From assembly GCF_013035315.1 (NCBI RefSeq), contig NZ_WQHP01000001.1, positions 496,001 to 560,000 of the forward strand: DNA of 64,000 nt. The letters run 5' to 3'. The DNA comes from Ruegeria arenilitoris. Its GTDB lineage: Bacteria > Pseudomonadota > Alphaproteobacteria > Rhodobacterales > Rhodobacteraceae. Both the position numbers and the translations under genes were made by a program. This document shows positions 35,884-45,992 of this stretch, one piece after another (within the stretch, counting starts at the first letter, position 1; the number at the start of each line of letters is the position of its first letter). The notes under the pieces are model-generated. The model saw only the letters and a list, made by a program, of their open reading frames with translations. It was not told where the DNA came from and ran no database searches.

Positions 35884-37194
35884 ATGGAACCCTCTTCTGC
35901 TTCTTTGATCGACGGCGCATTCTGGTTTACCACAGGCGCCATTCTATTTTTGCTTGTCCTGTCGGGCTTTTTCTCGGGTTCTGAAACGGCTTTGACCGCC
36001 TCATCACGCGGAAAACTGCGGGCGCAGGCCGACAAGGGCTCGCGCGGGGCGCAGATTGCGCTGGACATCACCGATGACAACGAACGGCTGATCGGCTCGG
36101 TCCTGTTGGGCAACAACCTCGTCAACATCCTTGCAGCGTCACTGGCAACGGCCCTTTTCACGCGGCTGTTCGGGGAAAGCGGTGTTGCGTTGGCGACGCT
36201 TGTGATGACCCTGCTGGTTCTGATCTTTGCCGAGGTTCTGCCCAAGACCTACGCAATTACCAATTCAGAAAAGGCGGCCTCGGCCGTTGCGCCGATCATC
36301 CGCGTTGTGGTCACGGTATTCTCACCCATCGTTGCGGCTGTGCGCCTTTTGGTGCGCGGCGTACTACGCCTGTTTGGCGTGCGGATCGACCCAGACAGCA
36401 ACATTCTGGCCGTTCGCGAGGAAATTGCCGGTGCGCTGCAACTGGGCCATTCCGAAGGCGTGGTCGAAAAGGAAGACCGCGACCGTATTCTGGGCGCGCT
36501 GGACCTGGGTGATCGCGCTGTTGAAGAAATCATGCTGCACCGCTCGAACATTGAGATGATCGATGCGGATGCCCCGCCCGAGGCCATCCTTCAGCAATGT
36601 CTGAAAAGTAGTCATACCCGACTGCCTGTGTTCAGGGATGAGCAGGAGAACATCGTTGGCGTCGTTCATGCCAAGGACCTCTTCCGCGCGATGTACGCCC
36701 ATGCTGGCGGTAGCGAAGGCACTGAAAGTCGTCTGAAAGAATTCGACATTCTTAAGGTCGCCAACGACCCGTACTTTGTACCCGAGACGACCACGCTGGA
36801 CGATCAGATGCGGGAATTCCTGCGGATGCACAGCCACTTTGCGCTGGTCGTGGATGAATACGGATCGCTGCGCGGGTTGATCACGCTCGAAGATATCCTC
36901 GAGGAAATCGTCGGTGAGATCGCGGATGAGTTCGACATTGACGAAGAGGTCGCCGTGACCCGTACCGAAGACGGGCAGTTCCTGGTCGAAGGTGCCACAA
37001 CGATCCGTGACGCGAACCGCGCGATGGATTGGTCCCTGCCCGACGAAGAGGCCAACACCGTTGCCGGTCTGGTCATTCACGAGGCGCAGATGATCCCGAT
37101 TGTCGGTCAGGTCTTCTCATTCCATGGCTTCCGCTTTGAGGTGACGAAGCGCGAAGGCAACCGGATTACGGAACTCAAGATCCGACCTCTTTGA
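35884..37194 (+). CDS. CNNM/CorC-family membrane protein with CBS domains
   Basis: Encodes 436 residues: N-terminal DUF21/CNNM membrane domain (about residues 15-200; FFSGSETALTASSRGKLRA is the hallmark), a CBS pair (about 215-345; EIMLHRSNIEMID.. and LKVANDPYFVPETTTLDDQM..) and a C-terminal CorC/HlyC FAD-like domain (about 355-435). Family members are implicated in Mg2+ (or Co2+) efflux/homeostasis; the haemolysin label is historical. 63 bases after xerD with AAGGA before the ATG. Confidence 0.9.
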   Translation: MEPSSASLIDGAFWFTTGAILFLLVLSGFFSGSETALTASSRGKLRAQADKGSRGAQIALDITDDNERLIGSVLLGNNLVNILAASLATALFTRLFGESGVALATLVMTLLVLIFAEVLPKTYAITNSEKAASAVAPIIRVVVTVFSPIVAAVRLLVRGVLRLFGVRIDPDSNILAVREEIAGALQLGHSEGVVEKEDRDRILGALDLGDRAVEEIMLHRSNIEMIDADAPPEAILQQCLKSSHTRLPVFRDEQENIVGVVHAKDLFRAMYAHAGGSEGTESRLKEFDILKVANDPYFVPETTTLDDQMREFLRMHSHFALVVDEYGSLRGLITLEDILEEIVGEIADEFDIDEEVAVTRTEDGQFLVEGATTIRDANRAMDWSLPDEEANTVAGLVIHEAQMIPIVGQVFSFHGFRFEVTKREGNRITELKIRPL

Positions 37195-37230
37195 CGACGG
37201 CGCGCATGTGCGACCCTTTGGATCGCCGTG

Positions 37231-37249
37231 CGCGACACTTTCTGTCGCG
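37231..37249. promoter_or_regulatory. Inverted repeat before the dehydrogenase gene
   Basis: CGCGACA-CTTTC-TGTCGCG, perfect 7-bp arms with a five-base loop, 62 bases before the dimethylglycine dehydrogenase-like start and 37 after the upstream stop. There is no T-run, so it may be an operator or a factor-dependent 3' end. Confidence 0.35.
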
Positions 37250-37310
37250 GATGGTATTGCAATGGCGGGTTTCACCTTCAGACTGACGCCGCAACCATCA
37301 GGAGTCGTTC

Positions 37311-39728
37311 ATGAAACTTACCACCCAAGTTGCAGTCATCGGCGGCGGCGTCGTTGGATGTTCGGTTCTCTATCACCTGACCAAACTGGGTTGGTCGGAT
37401 GTGATGCTGCTTGAGCGGTCGGAACTGACCAGCGGCTCGACCTGGCATGCGGCGGGCGGGTTTCACACACTGAACGGCGACACCAACATGGCAGCCCTGC
37501 AGGGCTATACGATCCGCCTGTACAAAGAGCTGGAAGAAATCTCCGGCATGTCCTGCGGTCTGCACCATGTGGGCGGTGTAACGCTGGCCGACAATCAGGA
37601 CCGGTTCGACATGCTGCTGGCGGAACGCGCCAAACATCGGTTCATGGGGCTTGAGACCGAGATCGTCGGGCCGGATGAGATCAAGAAGATCGCGCCCATC
37701 ACCAATACAGACGGCATCATTGGCGCGCTCTATGATCCGCTGGACGGGCATCTTGATCCGTCTGGTACCACTCATGCCTATGCCAAGGCGGCCCGGATGG
37801 GCGGCGCCACCATTGAAACGCATTGTATGGTGCGCGAAACAGTCCAGCGCACCGATGGCACCTGGGATGTGGTGACCGACAAGGGAACCGTTCATGCGGA
37901 ACATGTGGTCAACGCGGGCGGCCTGTGGGCGCGTGAGGTTGGCGCGATGGCTGGTGTTTACTTCCCTCTCCACCCGATGGAACATCAGTATCTGGTCACG
38001 GACTCGATCCCTCAGATCGAGGCGATCATCGACGCGGGCGGCGAGCATCCGCATGTGATGGACCCCGCCGGCGAAAGCTATTTACGACAGGAAGGACGCG
38101 GGCTTTGCATCGGGTTCTACGAACAGCCCTGCAAACCTTGGGCGGTCGATGGCACCCCGTGGGAGTTCGGGCATGAGCTACTGCCAGACGATTATGACAA
38201 GATCACCGACAGTATTGAGTTCGCCTACAAACGCTTCCCTGTTCTGGCTGAGGCGGGCGTTAAGTCGGTGATCCACGGTCCGTTTACTTTTGCGCCCGAC
38301 GGAAACCCGCTGGTCGGCCCAGTGCCGGGCATGCGCAACTATTGGTCCGCCTGCGGTGTGATGGCCGGGTTCAGTCAGGGTGGCGGCGTTGGCCTAACGC
38401 TGGCGCAGTGGATGATCGAAGGTGAGCCCGAACGGGACGTGTTCGCCATGGACGTCGCCCGTTTCGGCGACTGGATCAGCCCCGGATACACGCGCCCGAA
38501 GGTGATTGAGAACTACCAAAAACGGTTCAGCGTCGCCTACCCCAACGAAGAACTGCCCGCCGCGCGTCCCAACCGTACCACCCCGATGTACGACATCTTC
38601 AGCGATCTCGGCGCGGTCTGGGGGCAGCAATACGGGCTTGAGGTGCCGAACTATTTTGCCCAAGGGGATGAGCCGGGTTATGAGACGCCCTCGTTCCGCC
38701 GCTCGGACGCTTTTGACGCAACCGGTCGCGAGGTCCGCGCCGTCCGCAACGGTGTTGGCATCAATGAGGTCCACAATTTCGGCAAGTACCGCATCACCGG
38801 ACCCGACGCGCGCGACTGGCTGGATCGGATCATGGCCGGGCGCATCCCAAAACCGGGACGGCTGTCTTTGACACCTATGCTGACACCCAAGGGCAAGCTG
38901 ATCGGGGATTTCACCGTATCTTGCTTGAGTGAGACCGAGTTCCAGCTGACCGCCTCCTACGGCAGTCAAGCGTTCCACATGCGCTGGTTCCTGCAACATC
39001 AGGACGAAGGCGTCGGGATCGAAAACATCAGCGACCGCTTGAACGGCTTTCAGATCGCTGGCCCCAAGGCTGCTCAGGTGCTGGCAGCCTGTACACGTGC
39101 CGATATCTCGGACCTCAAATTCCTGGACGTGCGGCGCATAACCATCGGGATGACCGACTGCATCGTTCAGCGGGTCAGCTATACCGGCGATCTGGGGTAC
39201 GAGATCTACTGTGACCCGATGGCCCAGCGACAGTTGTGGTGGACCCTGTGGCAAGCCGGACAGCCCCACGGCATGGTGCCGTTTGGCATGCGCGCCATGA
39301 TGAGCCTGCGTCTGGACAAGTTCTTTGGATCGTGGATGCGGGAGTTTTCACCGGATTACACAGCCGCTGAAACCGGATTGGACCGTTTTATCGCCTTCAC
39401 AAAGAACACGGACTTCATCGGGCGGGCTGCCGCCGAATTGGAGCGGTCCGAAGGCACGACACGCACTCTGATTTCCTTCGAAGTGGACGCAGAAGACGCC
39501 GACGTGAACGCCTATGAACCGATCTGGCTGGATGGTCAGGTCGTCGGGTTCTGCACTTCGGGCGGCTATTCTCATTTCGCCGAAAAATCCGTCGCCATGG
39601 GGTTCTTACCGTCAGATCGCGCAACAGACGGGCTAGAGGTTGAGATCGAGATACTGGGCCAGATGCGCTCGGCCCGCGTGATCTCGACGCCACTGTTTGA
39701 TGCGGACGGTGCGCGCATGCGGGGATGA
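37311..39728 (+). CDS. Dimethylglycine/sarcosine dehydrogenase-like flavoprotein (FAD + GcvT domains)
   Basis: Encodes 805 residues. N-terminal DAO-type FAD domain: VIGGGVVGCSVLYHLTKLG dinucleotide fold and SGSTWHAAGG, in which H46 corresponds to the histidine that binds FAD covalently in dimethylglycine and sarcosine dehydrogenases. From about residue 385 an FAO-type linker is followed by GcvT domains (about 430-800, e.g. SYTGDLGYEIYCDPMA and the AGPKAAQVLAACTRAD region). It oxidises N-methyl groups of glycine derivatives and passes the C1 unit to THF. Exact substrate uncertain among dimethylglycine, sarcosine and related compounds. CAGGAG precedes the start. Confidence 0.85.
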   Translation: MKLTTQVAVIGGGVVGCSVLYHLTKLGWSDVMLLERSELTSGSTWHAAGGFHTLNGDTNMAALQGYTIRLYKELEEISGMSCGLHHVGGVTLADNQDRFDMLLAERAKHRFMGLETEIVGPDEIKKIAPITNTDGIIGALYDPLDGHLDPSGTTHAYAKAARMGGATIETHCMVRETVQRTDGTWDVVTDKGTVHAEHVVNAGGLWAREVGAMAGVYFPLHPMEHQYLVTDSIPQIEAIIDAGGEHPHVMDPAGESYLRQEGRGLCIGFYEQPCKPWAVDGTPWEFGHELLPDDYDKITDSIEFAYKRFPVLAEAGVKSVIHGPFTFAPDGNPLVGPVPGMRNYWSACGVMAGFSQGGGVGLTLAQWMIEGEPERDVFAMDVARFGDWISPGYTRPKVIENYQKRFSVAYPNEELPAARPNRTTPMYDIFSDLGAVWGQQYGLEVPNYFAQGDEPGYETPSFRRSDAFDATGREVRAVRNGVGINEVHNFGKYRITGPDARDWLDRIMAGRIPKPGRLSLTPMLTPKGKLIGDFTVSCLSETEFQLTASYGSQAFHMRWFLQHQDEGVGIENISDRLNGFQIAGPKAAQVLAACTRADISDLKFLDVRRITIGMTDCIVQRVSYTGDLGYEIYCDPMAQRQLWWTLWQAGQPHGMVPFGMRAMMSLRLDKFFGSWMREFSPDYTAAETGLDRFIAFTKNTDFIGRAAAELERSEGTTRTLISFEVDAEDADVNAYEPIWLDGQVVGFCTSGGYSHFAEKSVAMGFLPSDRATDGLEVEIEILGQMRSARVISTPLFDADGARMRG

Positions 39729-39759
39729 CAAAGGACGGTCGCGGTGGCTATGTGACGGT

Positions 39760-40359
39760 ATGAGCGATATACCGATTATCCTTCTGGCTGCAGGGCAATC
39801 GCGCCGTATGGCCGGGTCCGACAAACTGTTGCAGAGTGTTGATGGCATGCCTCTGCTGCGTCGCTCTGCGCAGACGGCGTTGCAAGCTGGGCCCGTTATC
39901 GTTGCGTTGCCTAATGCGCCGCATCCGCGTGATGCGGCCTTGAAGGGATTGGACGTGGTGACCGCGCGTATCGCGAATGCTGAGGAAGGGATGAACGCCA
40001 GCCTTCGAGGCGCCTTAAGGCATCTGCCCTCCAACGCGCGGGCCGTTATGGTCTTGCTGGCAGATTTGCCCGAGATCACTGCGGATGATTTGAAACGCGT
40101 CCTTGCGGCAGTCGATGATCACCCCGACAACCTGATCTGGCGCGGTGCGACTGAAACCGGCAAGCCCGGCCACCCGGTTATCTTCGCGCGACAACTGTTC
40201 GGCGTTCTCAACCGCCTTACCGGTGATGCCGGGGCGCAATCAGTGGTGCGGTCGCATCAGGACAAGGTATTTATTCAGCCTCTGCCCGACCAGAATGCAT
40301 TGCTGGACTTGGATACGCCCGACGACTGGGCCCGGTGGCGCGCAGACAGGTCCGTCTGA
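39760..40359 (+). CDS. MobA/MocA-like nucleotidyltransferase
   Basis: Encodes 199 residues from the ATG at 39760 (MSDIPIILLAAGQSRRMAGSDKLL); earlier in-frame ATGs overlap the dehydrogenase gene. The LAAGQSRRMAGSDK loop is the nucleotide-binding signature of MobA/MocA/IspD-type transferases; the VMVLLADLPEITADDL stretch carries the metal aspartate, and GKPGHPVIF follows. The closest match is MocA, which attaches CMP or GMP to molybdopterin in xanthine-dehydrogenase-type cofactor maturation. No molybdoenzyme gene is in the window. Located 32 bases after the flavoenzyme gene; co-transcription possible but functional link unclear. Confidence 0.78.
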   Translation: MSDIPIILLAAGQSRRMAGSDKLLQSVDGMPLLRRSAQTALQAGPVIVALPNAPHPRDAALKGLDVVTARIANAEEGMNASLRGALRHLPSNARAVMVLLADLPEITADDLKRVLAAVDDHPDNLIWRGATETGKPGHPVIFARQLFGVLNRLTGDAGAQSVVRSHQDKVFIQPLPDQNALLDLDTPDDWARWRADRSV

Positions 40360-40370
40360 TTTCCACCCCC

Positions 40371-40409
40371 AAAAAAGAAGCGACCCGATCGTTTCCGACC
40401 AGGTCGCTT
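40371..40409 (-). terminator. Orphan minus-strand terminator-like hairpin
   Basis: Arms AAGCGACC (40378-40385) and GGTCGCTT (40402-40409) are separated by a 16-base loop. On the minus strand the hairpin is followed by CTTTTTT; on the plus strand no T-run follows. The only plus-strand gene nearby ends at 40359, so the polarity points to a minus-strand transcript arriving from 40410-41000, where no protein gene is seen. Confidence 0.4.
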
Positions 40410-41009
40410 GCCCAAAACAGGACTACCACTTTTCACCAATCCTGAAAACGCGGCCAAAAATACCTTAAGGCACTCTGGCTATTCCGCCGCCGAACCTAAA
40501 CAAGACCCCCTCGTTAACATGCCGCTCAGCGTTTCCAGTGACTGTGACAAGCCGTTGGCACCCCCTAGTGCCTCTGGCTCCCCCTCGCTTGGGCAATATC
40601 ATCGTCACCCATCCAGTGAGTCCAAACAACGTAAAATTGGAGATAACGGTTAATTTTTGACGTATCACGATGGTATTTGCGCAACATCTCGCCTAAGGCA
40701 ACTCTACCTATAGGCGACTACGAAAAACTCCAGCAAGGTCCAATCAAGGATTATGCATAAACTTTATGGCGCATAGAATATTTCTATTACTCATATATGT
40801 TTAAACTATGTGCAGGGTGAAAACTGCAGCTCACAACCAAGGGACGAGCATCAATTTAGCCGGTCATTCCGGAGACCCTTTGTTACCAAAACTGATTCAA
40901 TCTCGGAAATTTCAGGGTTTGACTTTCGAATCGTCAACAATTGGCCGAATCGGTCAACGTGATTCGAGTTCCCGGAACGCATGGGATAGAACGACCTGTT
41001 TGTGGCGAA

Positions 41010-41025
41010 ATTAAGATTTCTTAAT
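41010..41025. promoter_or_regulatory. TTAA palindrome upstream of degP
   Basis: ATTAAGA-TT-TCTTAAT is a 7-bp inverted repeat about 87 bases before the degP ATG. It resembles, but does not fit exactly, the CtrA box TTAA-N7-TTAA (spacing here is 6). The neighbouring two-component regulator or another factor could bind it. Confidence 0.35.
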
Positions 41026-41111
41026 CCTTGGCTCAGGAAACGCTCAGACTGATGCCTCATCTCCTCTTTCAACGCGCGGCCGCAACTGCGCGATATAAAC
41101 AGGAGACAAAA

Positions 41112-42548
<1,437 letters not shown>

Positions 42549-42632
42549 TCCGAAGTCCGCGCTCGCCATTTGATGGGGAATTCTGGCGTGCGCCTCCCCG
42601 GCGGATTGAATTGTCCGCTCTCCGCCGGGACT

Positions 42633-42658
42633 GCCGGGTGCGCTGCAACGCACCCGGC
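42633..42658 (+). promoter_or_regulatory. Strong hairpin between degP and the response regulator
   Basis: GCCGGGTGCG (42633-42642), six-base loop, CGCACCCGGC (42649-42658): a perfect 10-bp stem. No T-run follows, so it may stabilise the degP mRNA 3' end or partially attenuate transcription into the regulator gene instead of ending it. Confidence 0.5.
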
Positions 42659-42729
42659 ACGTAGTTTCAGCAAATCATGTGATTTACCCGAGTTTTATGT
42701 TTAACTCTCCTCAGAAAGGAATGCAGATT

Positions 42730-43410
42730 ATGAGCCGTCGCCTGCTGATCGTCGAAGATGACGAAGACACCCGTGAATTCATCGCCAAGGGCTTTGGCGA
42801 GGAAGGCTACGTGGTCGAGCAGGCTGCAGACGGGCGCGAAGGTCTTTACCACGCGACGGATGGCGGGTTTGACGCGATTGTTCTTGACCGGATGCTGCCG
42901 GGCCTCGATGGTCTTTCGATGATCCGATCCCTGCGGGCCGCAGGGGTCAAAACCCCCACCCTGATGTTGACCGCGATGAGCGCCGTGGACGAGCGGGTTA
43001 AAGGTCTGCGGTCGGGTGCGGATGACTATTTGGTCAAACCGTTTTCCTTCCAGGAATTGCACGCCCGGATCGAAGCCCTATTGCGGCGTCCTCAAGAGTC
43101 CGAAGAAAGCGTGACACTGACCTGTCGCGATCTCGAGATGGATCTGCTGACCCGCAAAGTCACGCGCGACGGGCACGAGATTTCACTGACCCCACGCGAA
43201 TTCCAGATTCTGGAGTTCTTCCTGCGCCGCAAGAACCGCGTGGTATCACGGACCATGTTGCTGGAAGGCGTGTGGGATTATCATTTCGATCCCAATACGA
43301 ATGTGGTGGACGTCCATATCTCGAAACTGCGTCGTCAGTTGGATGAAGGTGGCAGACCGCCATTGATTGAAACGGTTCGAGGTGCGGGTTACATGATATC
43401 CGATGGATAA
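42730..43410 (+). CDS. OmpR-family response regulator
   Basis: Encodes 226 residues from the ATG at 42730 (MSRRLLIVEDDEDT), with AAAGGA about 10 bases upstream; an ATG at 42721 is too close to that site. Receiver domain residues: acidic pocket E9-D10-D11, phosphoacceptor D53 (AIVLDRMLPGLDG) and the lysine of YLVKPF. The C-terminal winged helix (about 130-224) ends with VDVHISKLRRQLDEGG and VRGAGYMIS. It overlaps the sensor gene by 8 bases. Likely targets include degP and itself, by position. Confidence 0.92.
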   Translation: MSRRLLIVEDDEDTREFIAKGFGEEGYVVEQAADGREGLYHATDGGFDAIVLDRMLPGLDGLSMIRSLRAAGVKTPTLMLTAMSAVDERVKGLRSGADDYLVKPFSFQELHARIEALLRRPQESEESVTLTCRDLEMDLLTRKVTRDGHEISLTPREFQILEFFLRRKNRVVSRTMLLEGVWDYHFDPNTNVVDVHISKLRRQLDEGGRPPLIETVRGAGYMISDG

Positions 43411-44773
43411 CCTGCGACTTTCGTTCAACAATTCGCGCACCCGCCTCGTTCTGGCCAGCATGGTTCTCAGCACTTTGCTAACGGCGATTGTGCTGGGCCT
43501 GGTCTATTTCACCGCCAATCGCAGCATTGAGGGCGAGACACGCTCGGTCGTGTCCGCAGAACTGACCGGCCTTGCCGATGAATACGAACGCCGTGGCCTG
43601 TTTGGCCTGCTGCAAGCGATTGAACGGCGTCTTCCATCCGCATCCGAACGCGACGCCCTGTATCTGTTGACCGACCGGTTTGGGGCCAAGCTGGCAGGCA
43701 ACCTGAAACAGTGGCCATCGGATGTCACCGCCGGCAGCGGCTGGGTCGATCTTGAGTTGCGGCGCGCGGACAACGATCAGTTGGTGCCAATCTCAGCCGC
43801 CTCAGTGCGCCTGCCCGGTGGCGAGAGGCTGCTGGTCGGGCGCGACGCACTGGCCCGGCAGCAGTTTGACCGTGCGTTGTTGCGCGCCGTCGGGTTGGCC
43901 CTTGCGATTGCACTGGCCCTTAGCTTTTTGACCGGCTGGCTGTTCACGCGGCTGGTGTTTTCTCGGCTTTCGGATATCGCAAGTACGGCGGAGAACATCG
44001 TGTCGGGCGACCTGTCGCGCCGGATGCAGTTGCGCGGTACCGGGGATGAATTCGACCAGGTCGCCGGCACGCTGAACACCATGCTGGACCGGATCGAGGA
44101 ATTGATCAGCAACCTGCGCACCACCTCAAATTCCATTGCCCACGACTTGCGCTCTCCCCTGTCCCGCCTGCGCCAGAGGGTCGAGACGCTGTCTGACCCA
44201 ACCAAAAGCGATCTGGACCGAGAGGTCGACGTGGCCCGAGCAACGGCCGAGATCGACCACGTTCTACGCGTTCTGGGGCAACTGACCGAAATCTCGCGCG
44301 CCGAGGCCGGCGTCGGGCGGGAACAGTTCGAGCCGGTGGACCTGCAACAACTGGTCGGCGACGTTGTGGAACTTTATGAGCCTGTTGCGGCCGATCAGGG
44401 CGTCTCACTTGAGGTTCACGGCAGTGCGCAAGCCGTACAGGGGCACCGTCCGTTGCTGTCGCAGGCGCTGTCGAACCTGCTGGAAAACGCCATGCGCTAT
44501 GCGCCAGAGGGAACTGCCATCACCATCACCTTGTCGGAAGATGGCCCCTTTACAAGCCTGAGTGTCCGCGACCGCGGCCCCGGCGTTCCCGAGGAAGAAC
44601 TGCCACGTCTGCAGGTACCCTTTGTTACGCTTGATCCCGCACGGACCGAGCGCAACGCCGGGCTGGGCCTCGCGCTGGTGGCGGCGATATCGCATATGCA
44701 TCAGGGTGCTTTCGAGGCACACAATCGCGATCCGGGCCTCGAAGCGACGATCAAGTTGGCACGCAAGCTTTAG
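43403..44773 (+). CDS. Sensor histidine kinase
   Basis: Encodes 456 residues: membrane helix (about 17-37), a periplasmic region (about 38-150), second helix (about 160-180), HAMP, HisKA with phosphoacceptor H247 (SIAHDLRSPLSRL) and an HATPase domain with N box LLENAMRYAPEG, G1 DRGPGVPEEE and G2 NAGLGLALVAAI. Pairs with the overlapping OmpR-type regulator. The periplasmic loop has no recognised ligand domain. Its stop overlaps by 4 bases the convergent CYTH gene. Confidence 0.92.
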   Translation: MDNLRLSFNNSRTRLVLASMVLSTLLTAIVLGLVYFTANRSIEGETRSVVSAELTGLADEYERRGLFGLLQAIERRLPSASERDALYLLTDRFGAKLAGNLKQWPSDVTAGSGWVDLELRRADNDQLVPISAASVRLPGGERLLVGRDALARQQFDRALLRAVGLALAIALALSFLTGWLFTRLVFSRLSDIASTAENIVSGDLSRRMQLRGTGDEFDQVAGTLNTMLDRIEELISNLRTTSNSIAHDLRSPLSRLRQRVETLSDPTKSDLDREVDVARATAEIDHVLRVLGQLTEISRAEAGVGREQFEPVDLQQLVGDVVELYEPVAADQGVSLEVHGSAQAVQGHRPLLSQALSNLLENAMRYAPEGTAITITLSEDGPFTSLSVRDRGPGVPEEELPRLQVPFVTLDPARTERNAGLGLALVAAISHMHQGAFEAHNRDPGLEATIKLARKL

Positions 44774-45237
44774 TCTGGCACGCCATTGATCGCCATCATC
44801 TTGTTTTTGTACCGTTTGTCGGCCGTCACATCCGGGCCGAACCATGCTGGTGGCGTGTAAGCCTGCGCCTCGGCCTCGGACGTAAACTCAACCTCGACCA
44901 AACGCAGCGGCGCCAGATCCCCGGAAAAAACGTCCAACTCAAAAACGCGCCCGTCAGGAAGTTCACCGGTAAAGCGTTCTTTTTCGACCCGGCGACCTTC
45001 GGTTTCCGGCCAGAAGGTTTCGAACTGCTCCGCCGAAATCTCGGCCTCACGCTCGACACGCACCAGGGCACCAGCCCCTTTGAGCGTCAAATAAAACGTA
45101 TCGTTCTTCTGCCGCAGCCGCAGTTCGGTCGAGTCGTCCGGCGCGGTCAGATACCCCTGACGCACCACAGCCCGTTTAGCGCTGCTTAGATCAGGCAGAT
45201 CTGCCACCAGAAACTTGCGTTCAATTTCGGTGCTCAT
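44770..45237 (-). CDS. CYTH-domain triphosphate tunnel protein
   Basis: Encodes 155 residues of the CYTH (triphosphate tunnel metalloenzyme) fold. The hallmark ExExK motif is E4-I-E6-R-K8 at the extreme N-terminus; the tunnel strands carry TELRLRQKNDTFYLTLKG and the acidic metal-binding pair appears in FELDVFSGDLAPLRLVEVEF. Family members hydrolyse inorganic tripolyphosphate, thiamine triphosphate or make cAMP; a short single-domain protein like this is most often a tripolyphosphatase. It is the last gene of the four-gene operon with ParA, CHAD and RHH; ATG overlaps the ParA stop (ATGA). Confidence 0.88.
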   Translation of the reverse strand: MSTEIERKFLVADLPDLSSAKRAVVRQGYLTAPDDSTELRLRQKNDTFYLTLKGAGALVRVEREAEISAEQFETFWPETEGRRVEKERFTGELPDGRVFELDVFSGDLAPLRLVEVEFTSEAEAQAYTPPAWFGPDVTADKRYKNKMMAINGVPD

Positions 45238-45989
45238 GTGTTTGAAACCACTCCACTTTCGATCTCATCATACAGGTCTTGATAGGCTGAACTGGCCGCG
45301 CTGCGGGGCGCATACACGCTGACCGGCGCTCGGTTCTGCCCCATTCGTTCAATGTCCGCCGTAAACGGGATTGAGCTGTTGAGGAACCGCTTGCGATAGA
45401 GCTTTTTCATCACGTCCATCGTGTCCTGATGCAGTGTCTTGCGGCGTTGCACCATCGAAAAGAAAGCCTTCAGCTTTTTCTTGGGCAGTTTCTTGGCGTC
45501 GAAAAAGCTGACCAGTTGGTCGAAAGTACGTTCCGACAGGGTTGTCGGAATCACCGGAACCACGATCTGGTCGGCCGCTTTGAAGATATTCTCGGACAGG
45601 GTCGAAAAGTTGGGTGGGCAATCCAGGATGATCACGTCGTAATCACTGCCAGCCGCGACCAGCGCCTTTTTCAAACGTGATCGTCTGTTTCGCATCCGAG
45701 AAAGAAAAACGTCGAAATCCCGAAAGGTCATGTTCGCGGGCAGAACGTCCAGCCCCTCAAAATCGCTGGCGCGGATGGACTTTGTAAATCGTTCCACATC
45801 CTCGAAAAACCGCGCATCCGTCAGCTTTTTGGACGGCTTGACCCTAAGGTAGAACCCCGAGGCACCCTGCGGATCCAAATCACACAGCAGCACCGTGAAA
45901 CCGGCATTTGCGTAGAGATAGGCCAGGTTGACCGAGGTCGCGGTTTTTCCCACACCGCCCTTGTTGCTGTAGCAGGCAATGATTTTCAA
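45234..45989 (-). CDS. ParA-family ATPase
   Basis: Encodes 251 residues from a TTG at 45989 (the frame begins TTG AAA ATC ATT), 3 bases after the CHAD stop, with GGAG upstream. Deviant Walker A K10-GG-VGK15-T16, switch I LCDLDPQGAS and switch II/Walker B IILDCPPNFS. The lysine at 10 identifies the ParA/MinD partition type that dimerises around ATP and binds DNA non-specifically. C-terminal half is rich in Lys/Arg (FDAKKLPKKKLKAFF, VQRRKTLHQD). Genomic partners are RHH, CHAD and CYTH, not ParB, so it is an orphan ParA, possibly positioning a cellular cargo. Confidence 0.9.
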   Translation of the reverse strand: MKIIACYSNKGGVGKTATSVNLAYLYANAGFTVLLCDLDPQGASGFYLRVKPSKKLTDARFFEDVERFTKSIRASDFEGLDVLPANMTFRDFDVFLSRMRNRRSRLKKALVAAGSDYDVIILDCPPNFSTLSENIFKAADQIVVPVIPTTLSERTFDQLVSFFDAKKLPKKKLKAFFSMVQRRKTLHQDTMDVMKKLYRKRFLNSSIPFTADIERMGQNRAPVSVYAPRSAASSAYQDLYDEIESGVVSNT

Positions 45990-45992
45990 TCC

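Larger units (their letters stand above)
40360..41111. other. 752-bp intergenic region, AT-rich, no confident protein gene
   Basis: The longest non-coding stretch of the window. The left part holds a minus-strand terminator-like hairpin at 40371-40409, and the middle (about 40640-40800) is notably AT-rich. Two GTCAAC boxes lie exactly 20 bases apart (40933-40938, 40953-40958) and a palindrome ATTAAGA-TT-TCTTAAT sits at 41010-41025, both upstream of degP. I see no convincing ORF; the short frames lack ribosome sites. Confidence 0.6.

Noticed and set aside
40465..40668. 67-codon minus-strand frame in the large intergenic region
   Set aside because: No ribosome site or recognisable pattern; could at most be part of a non-coding transcript.
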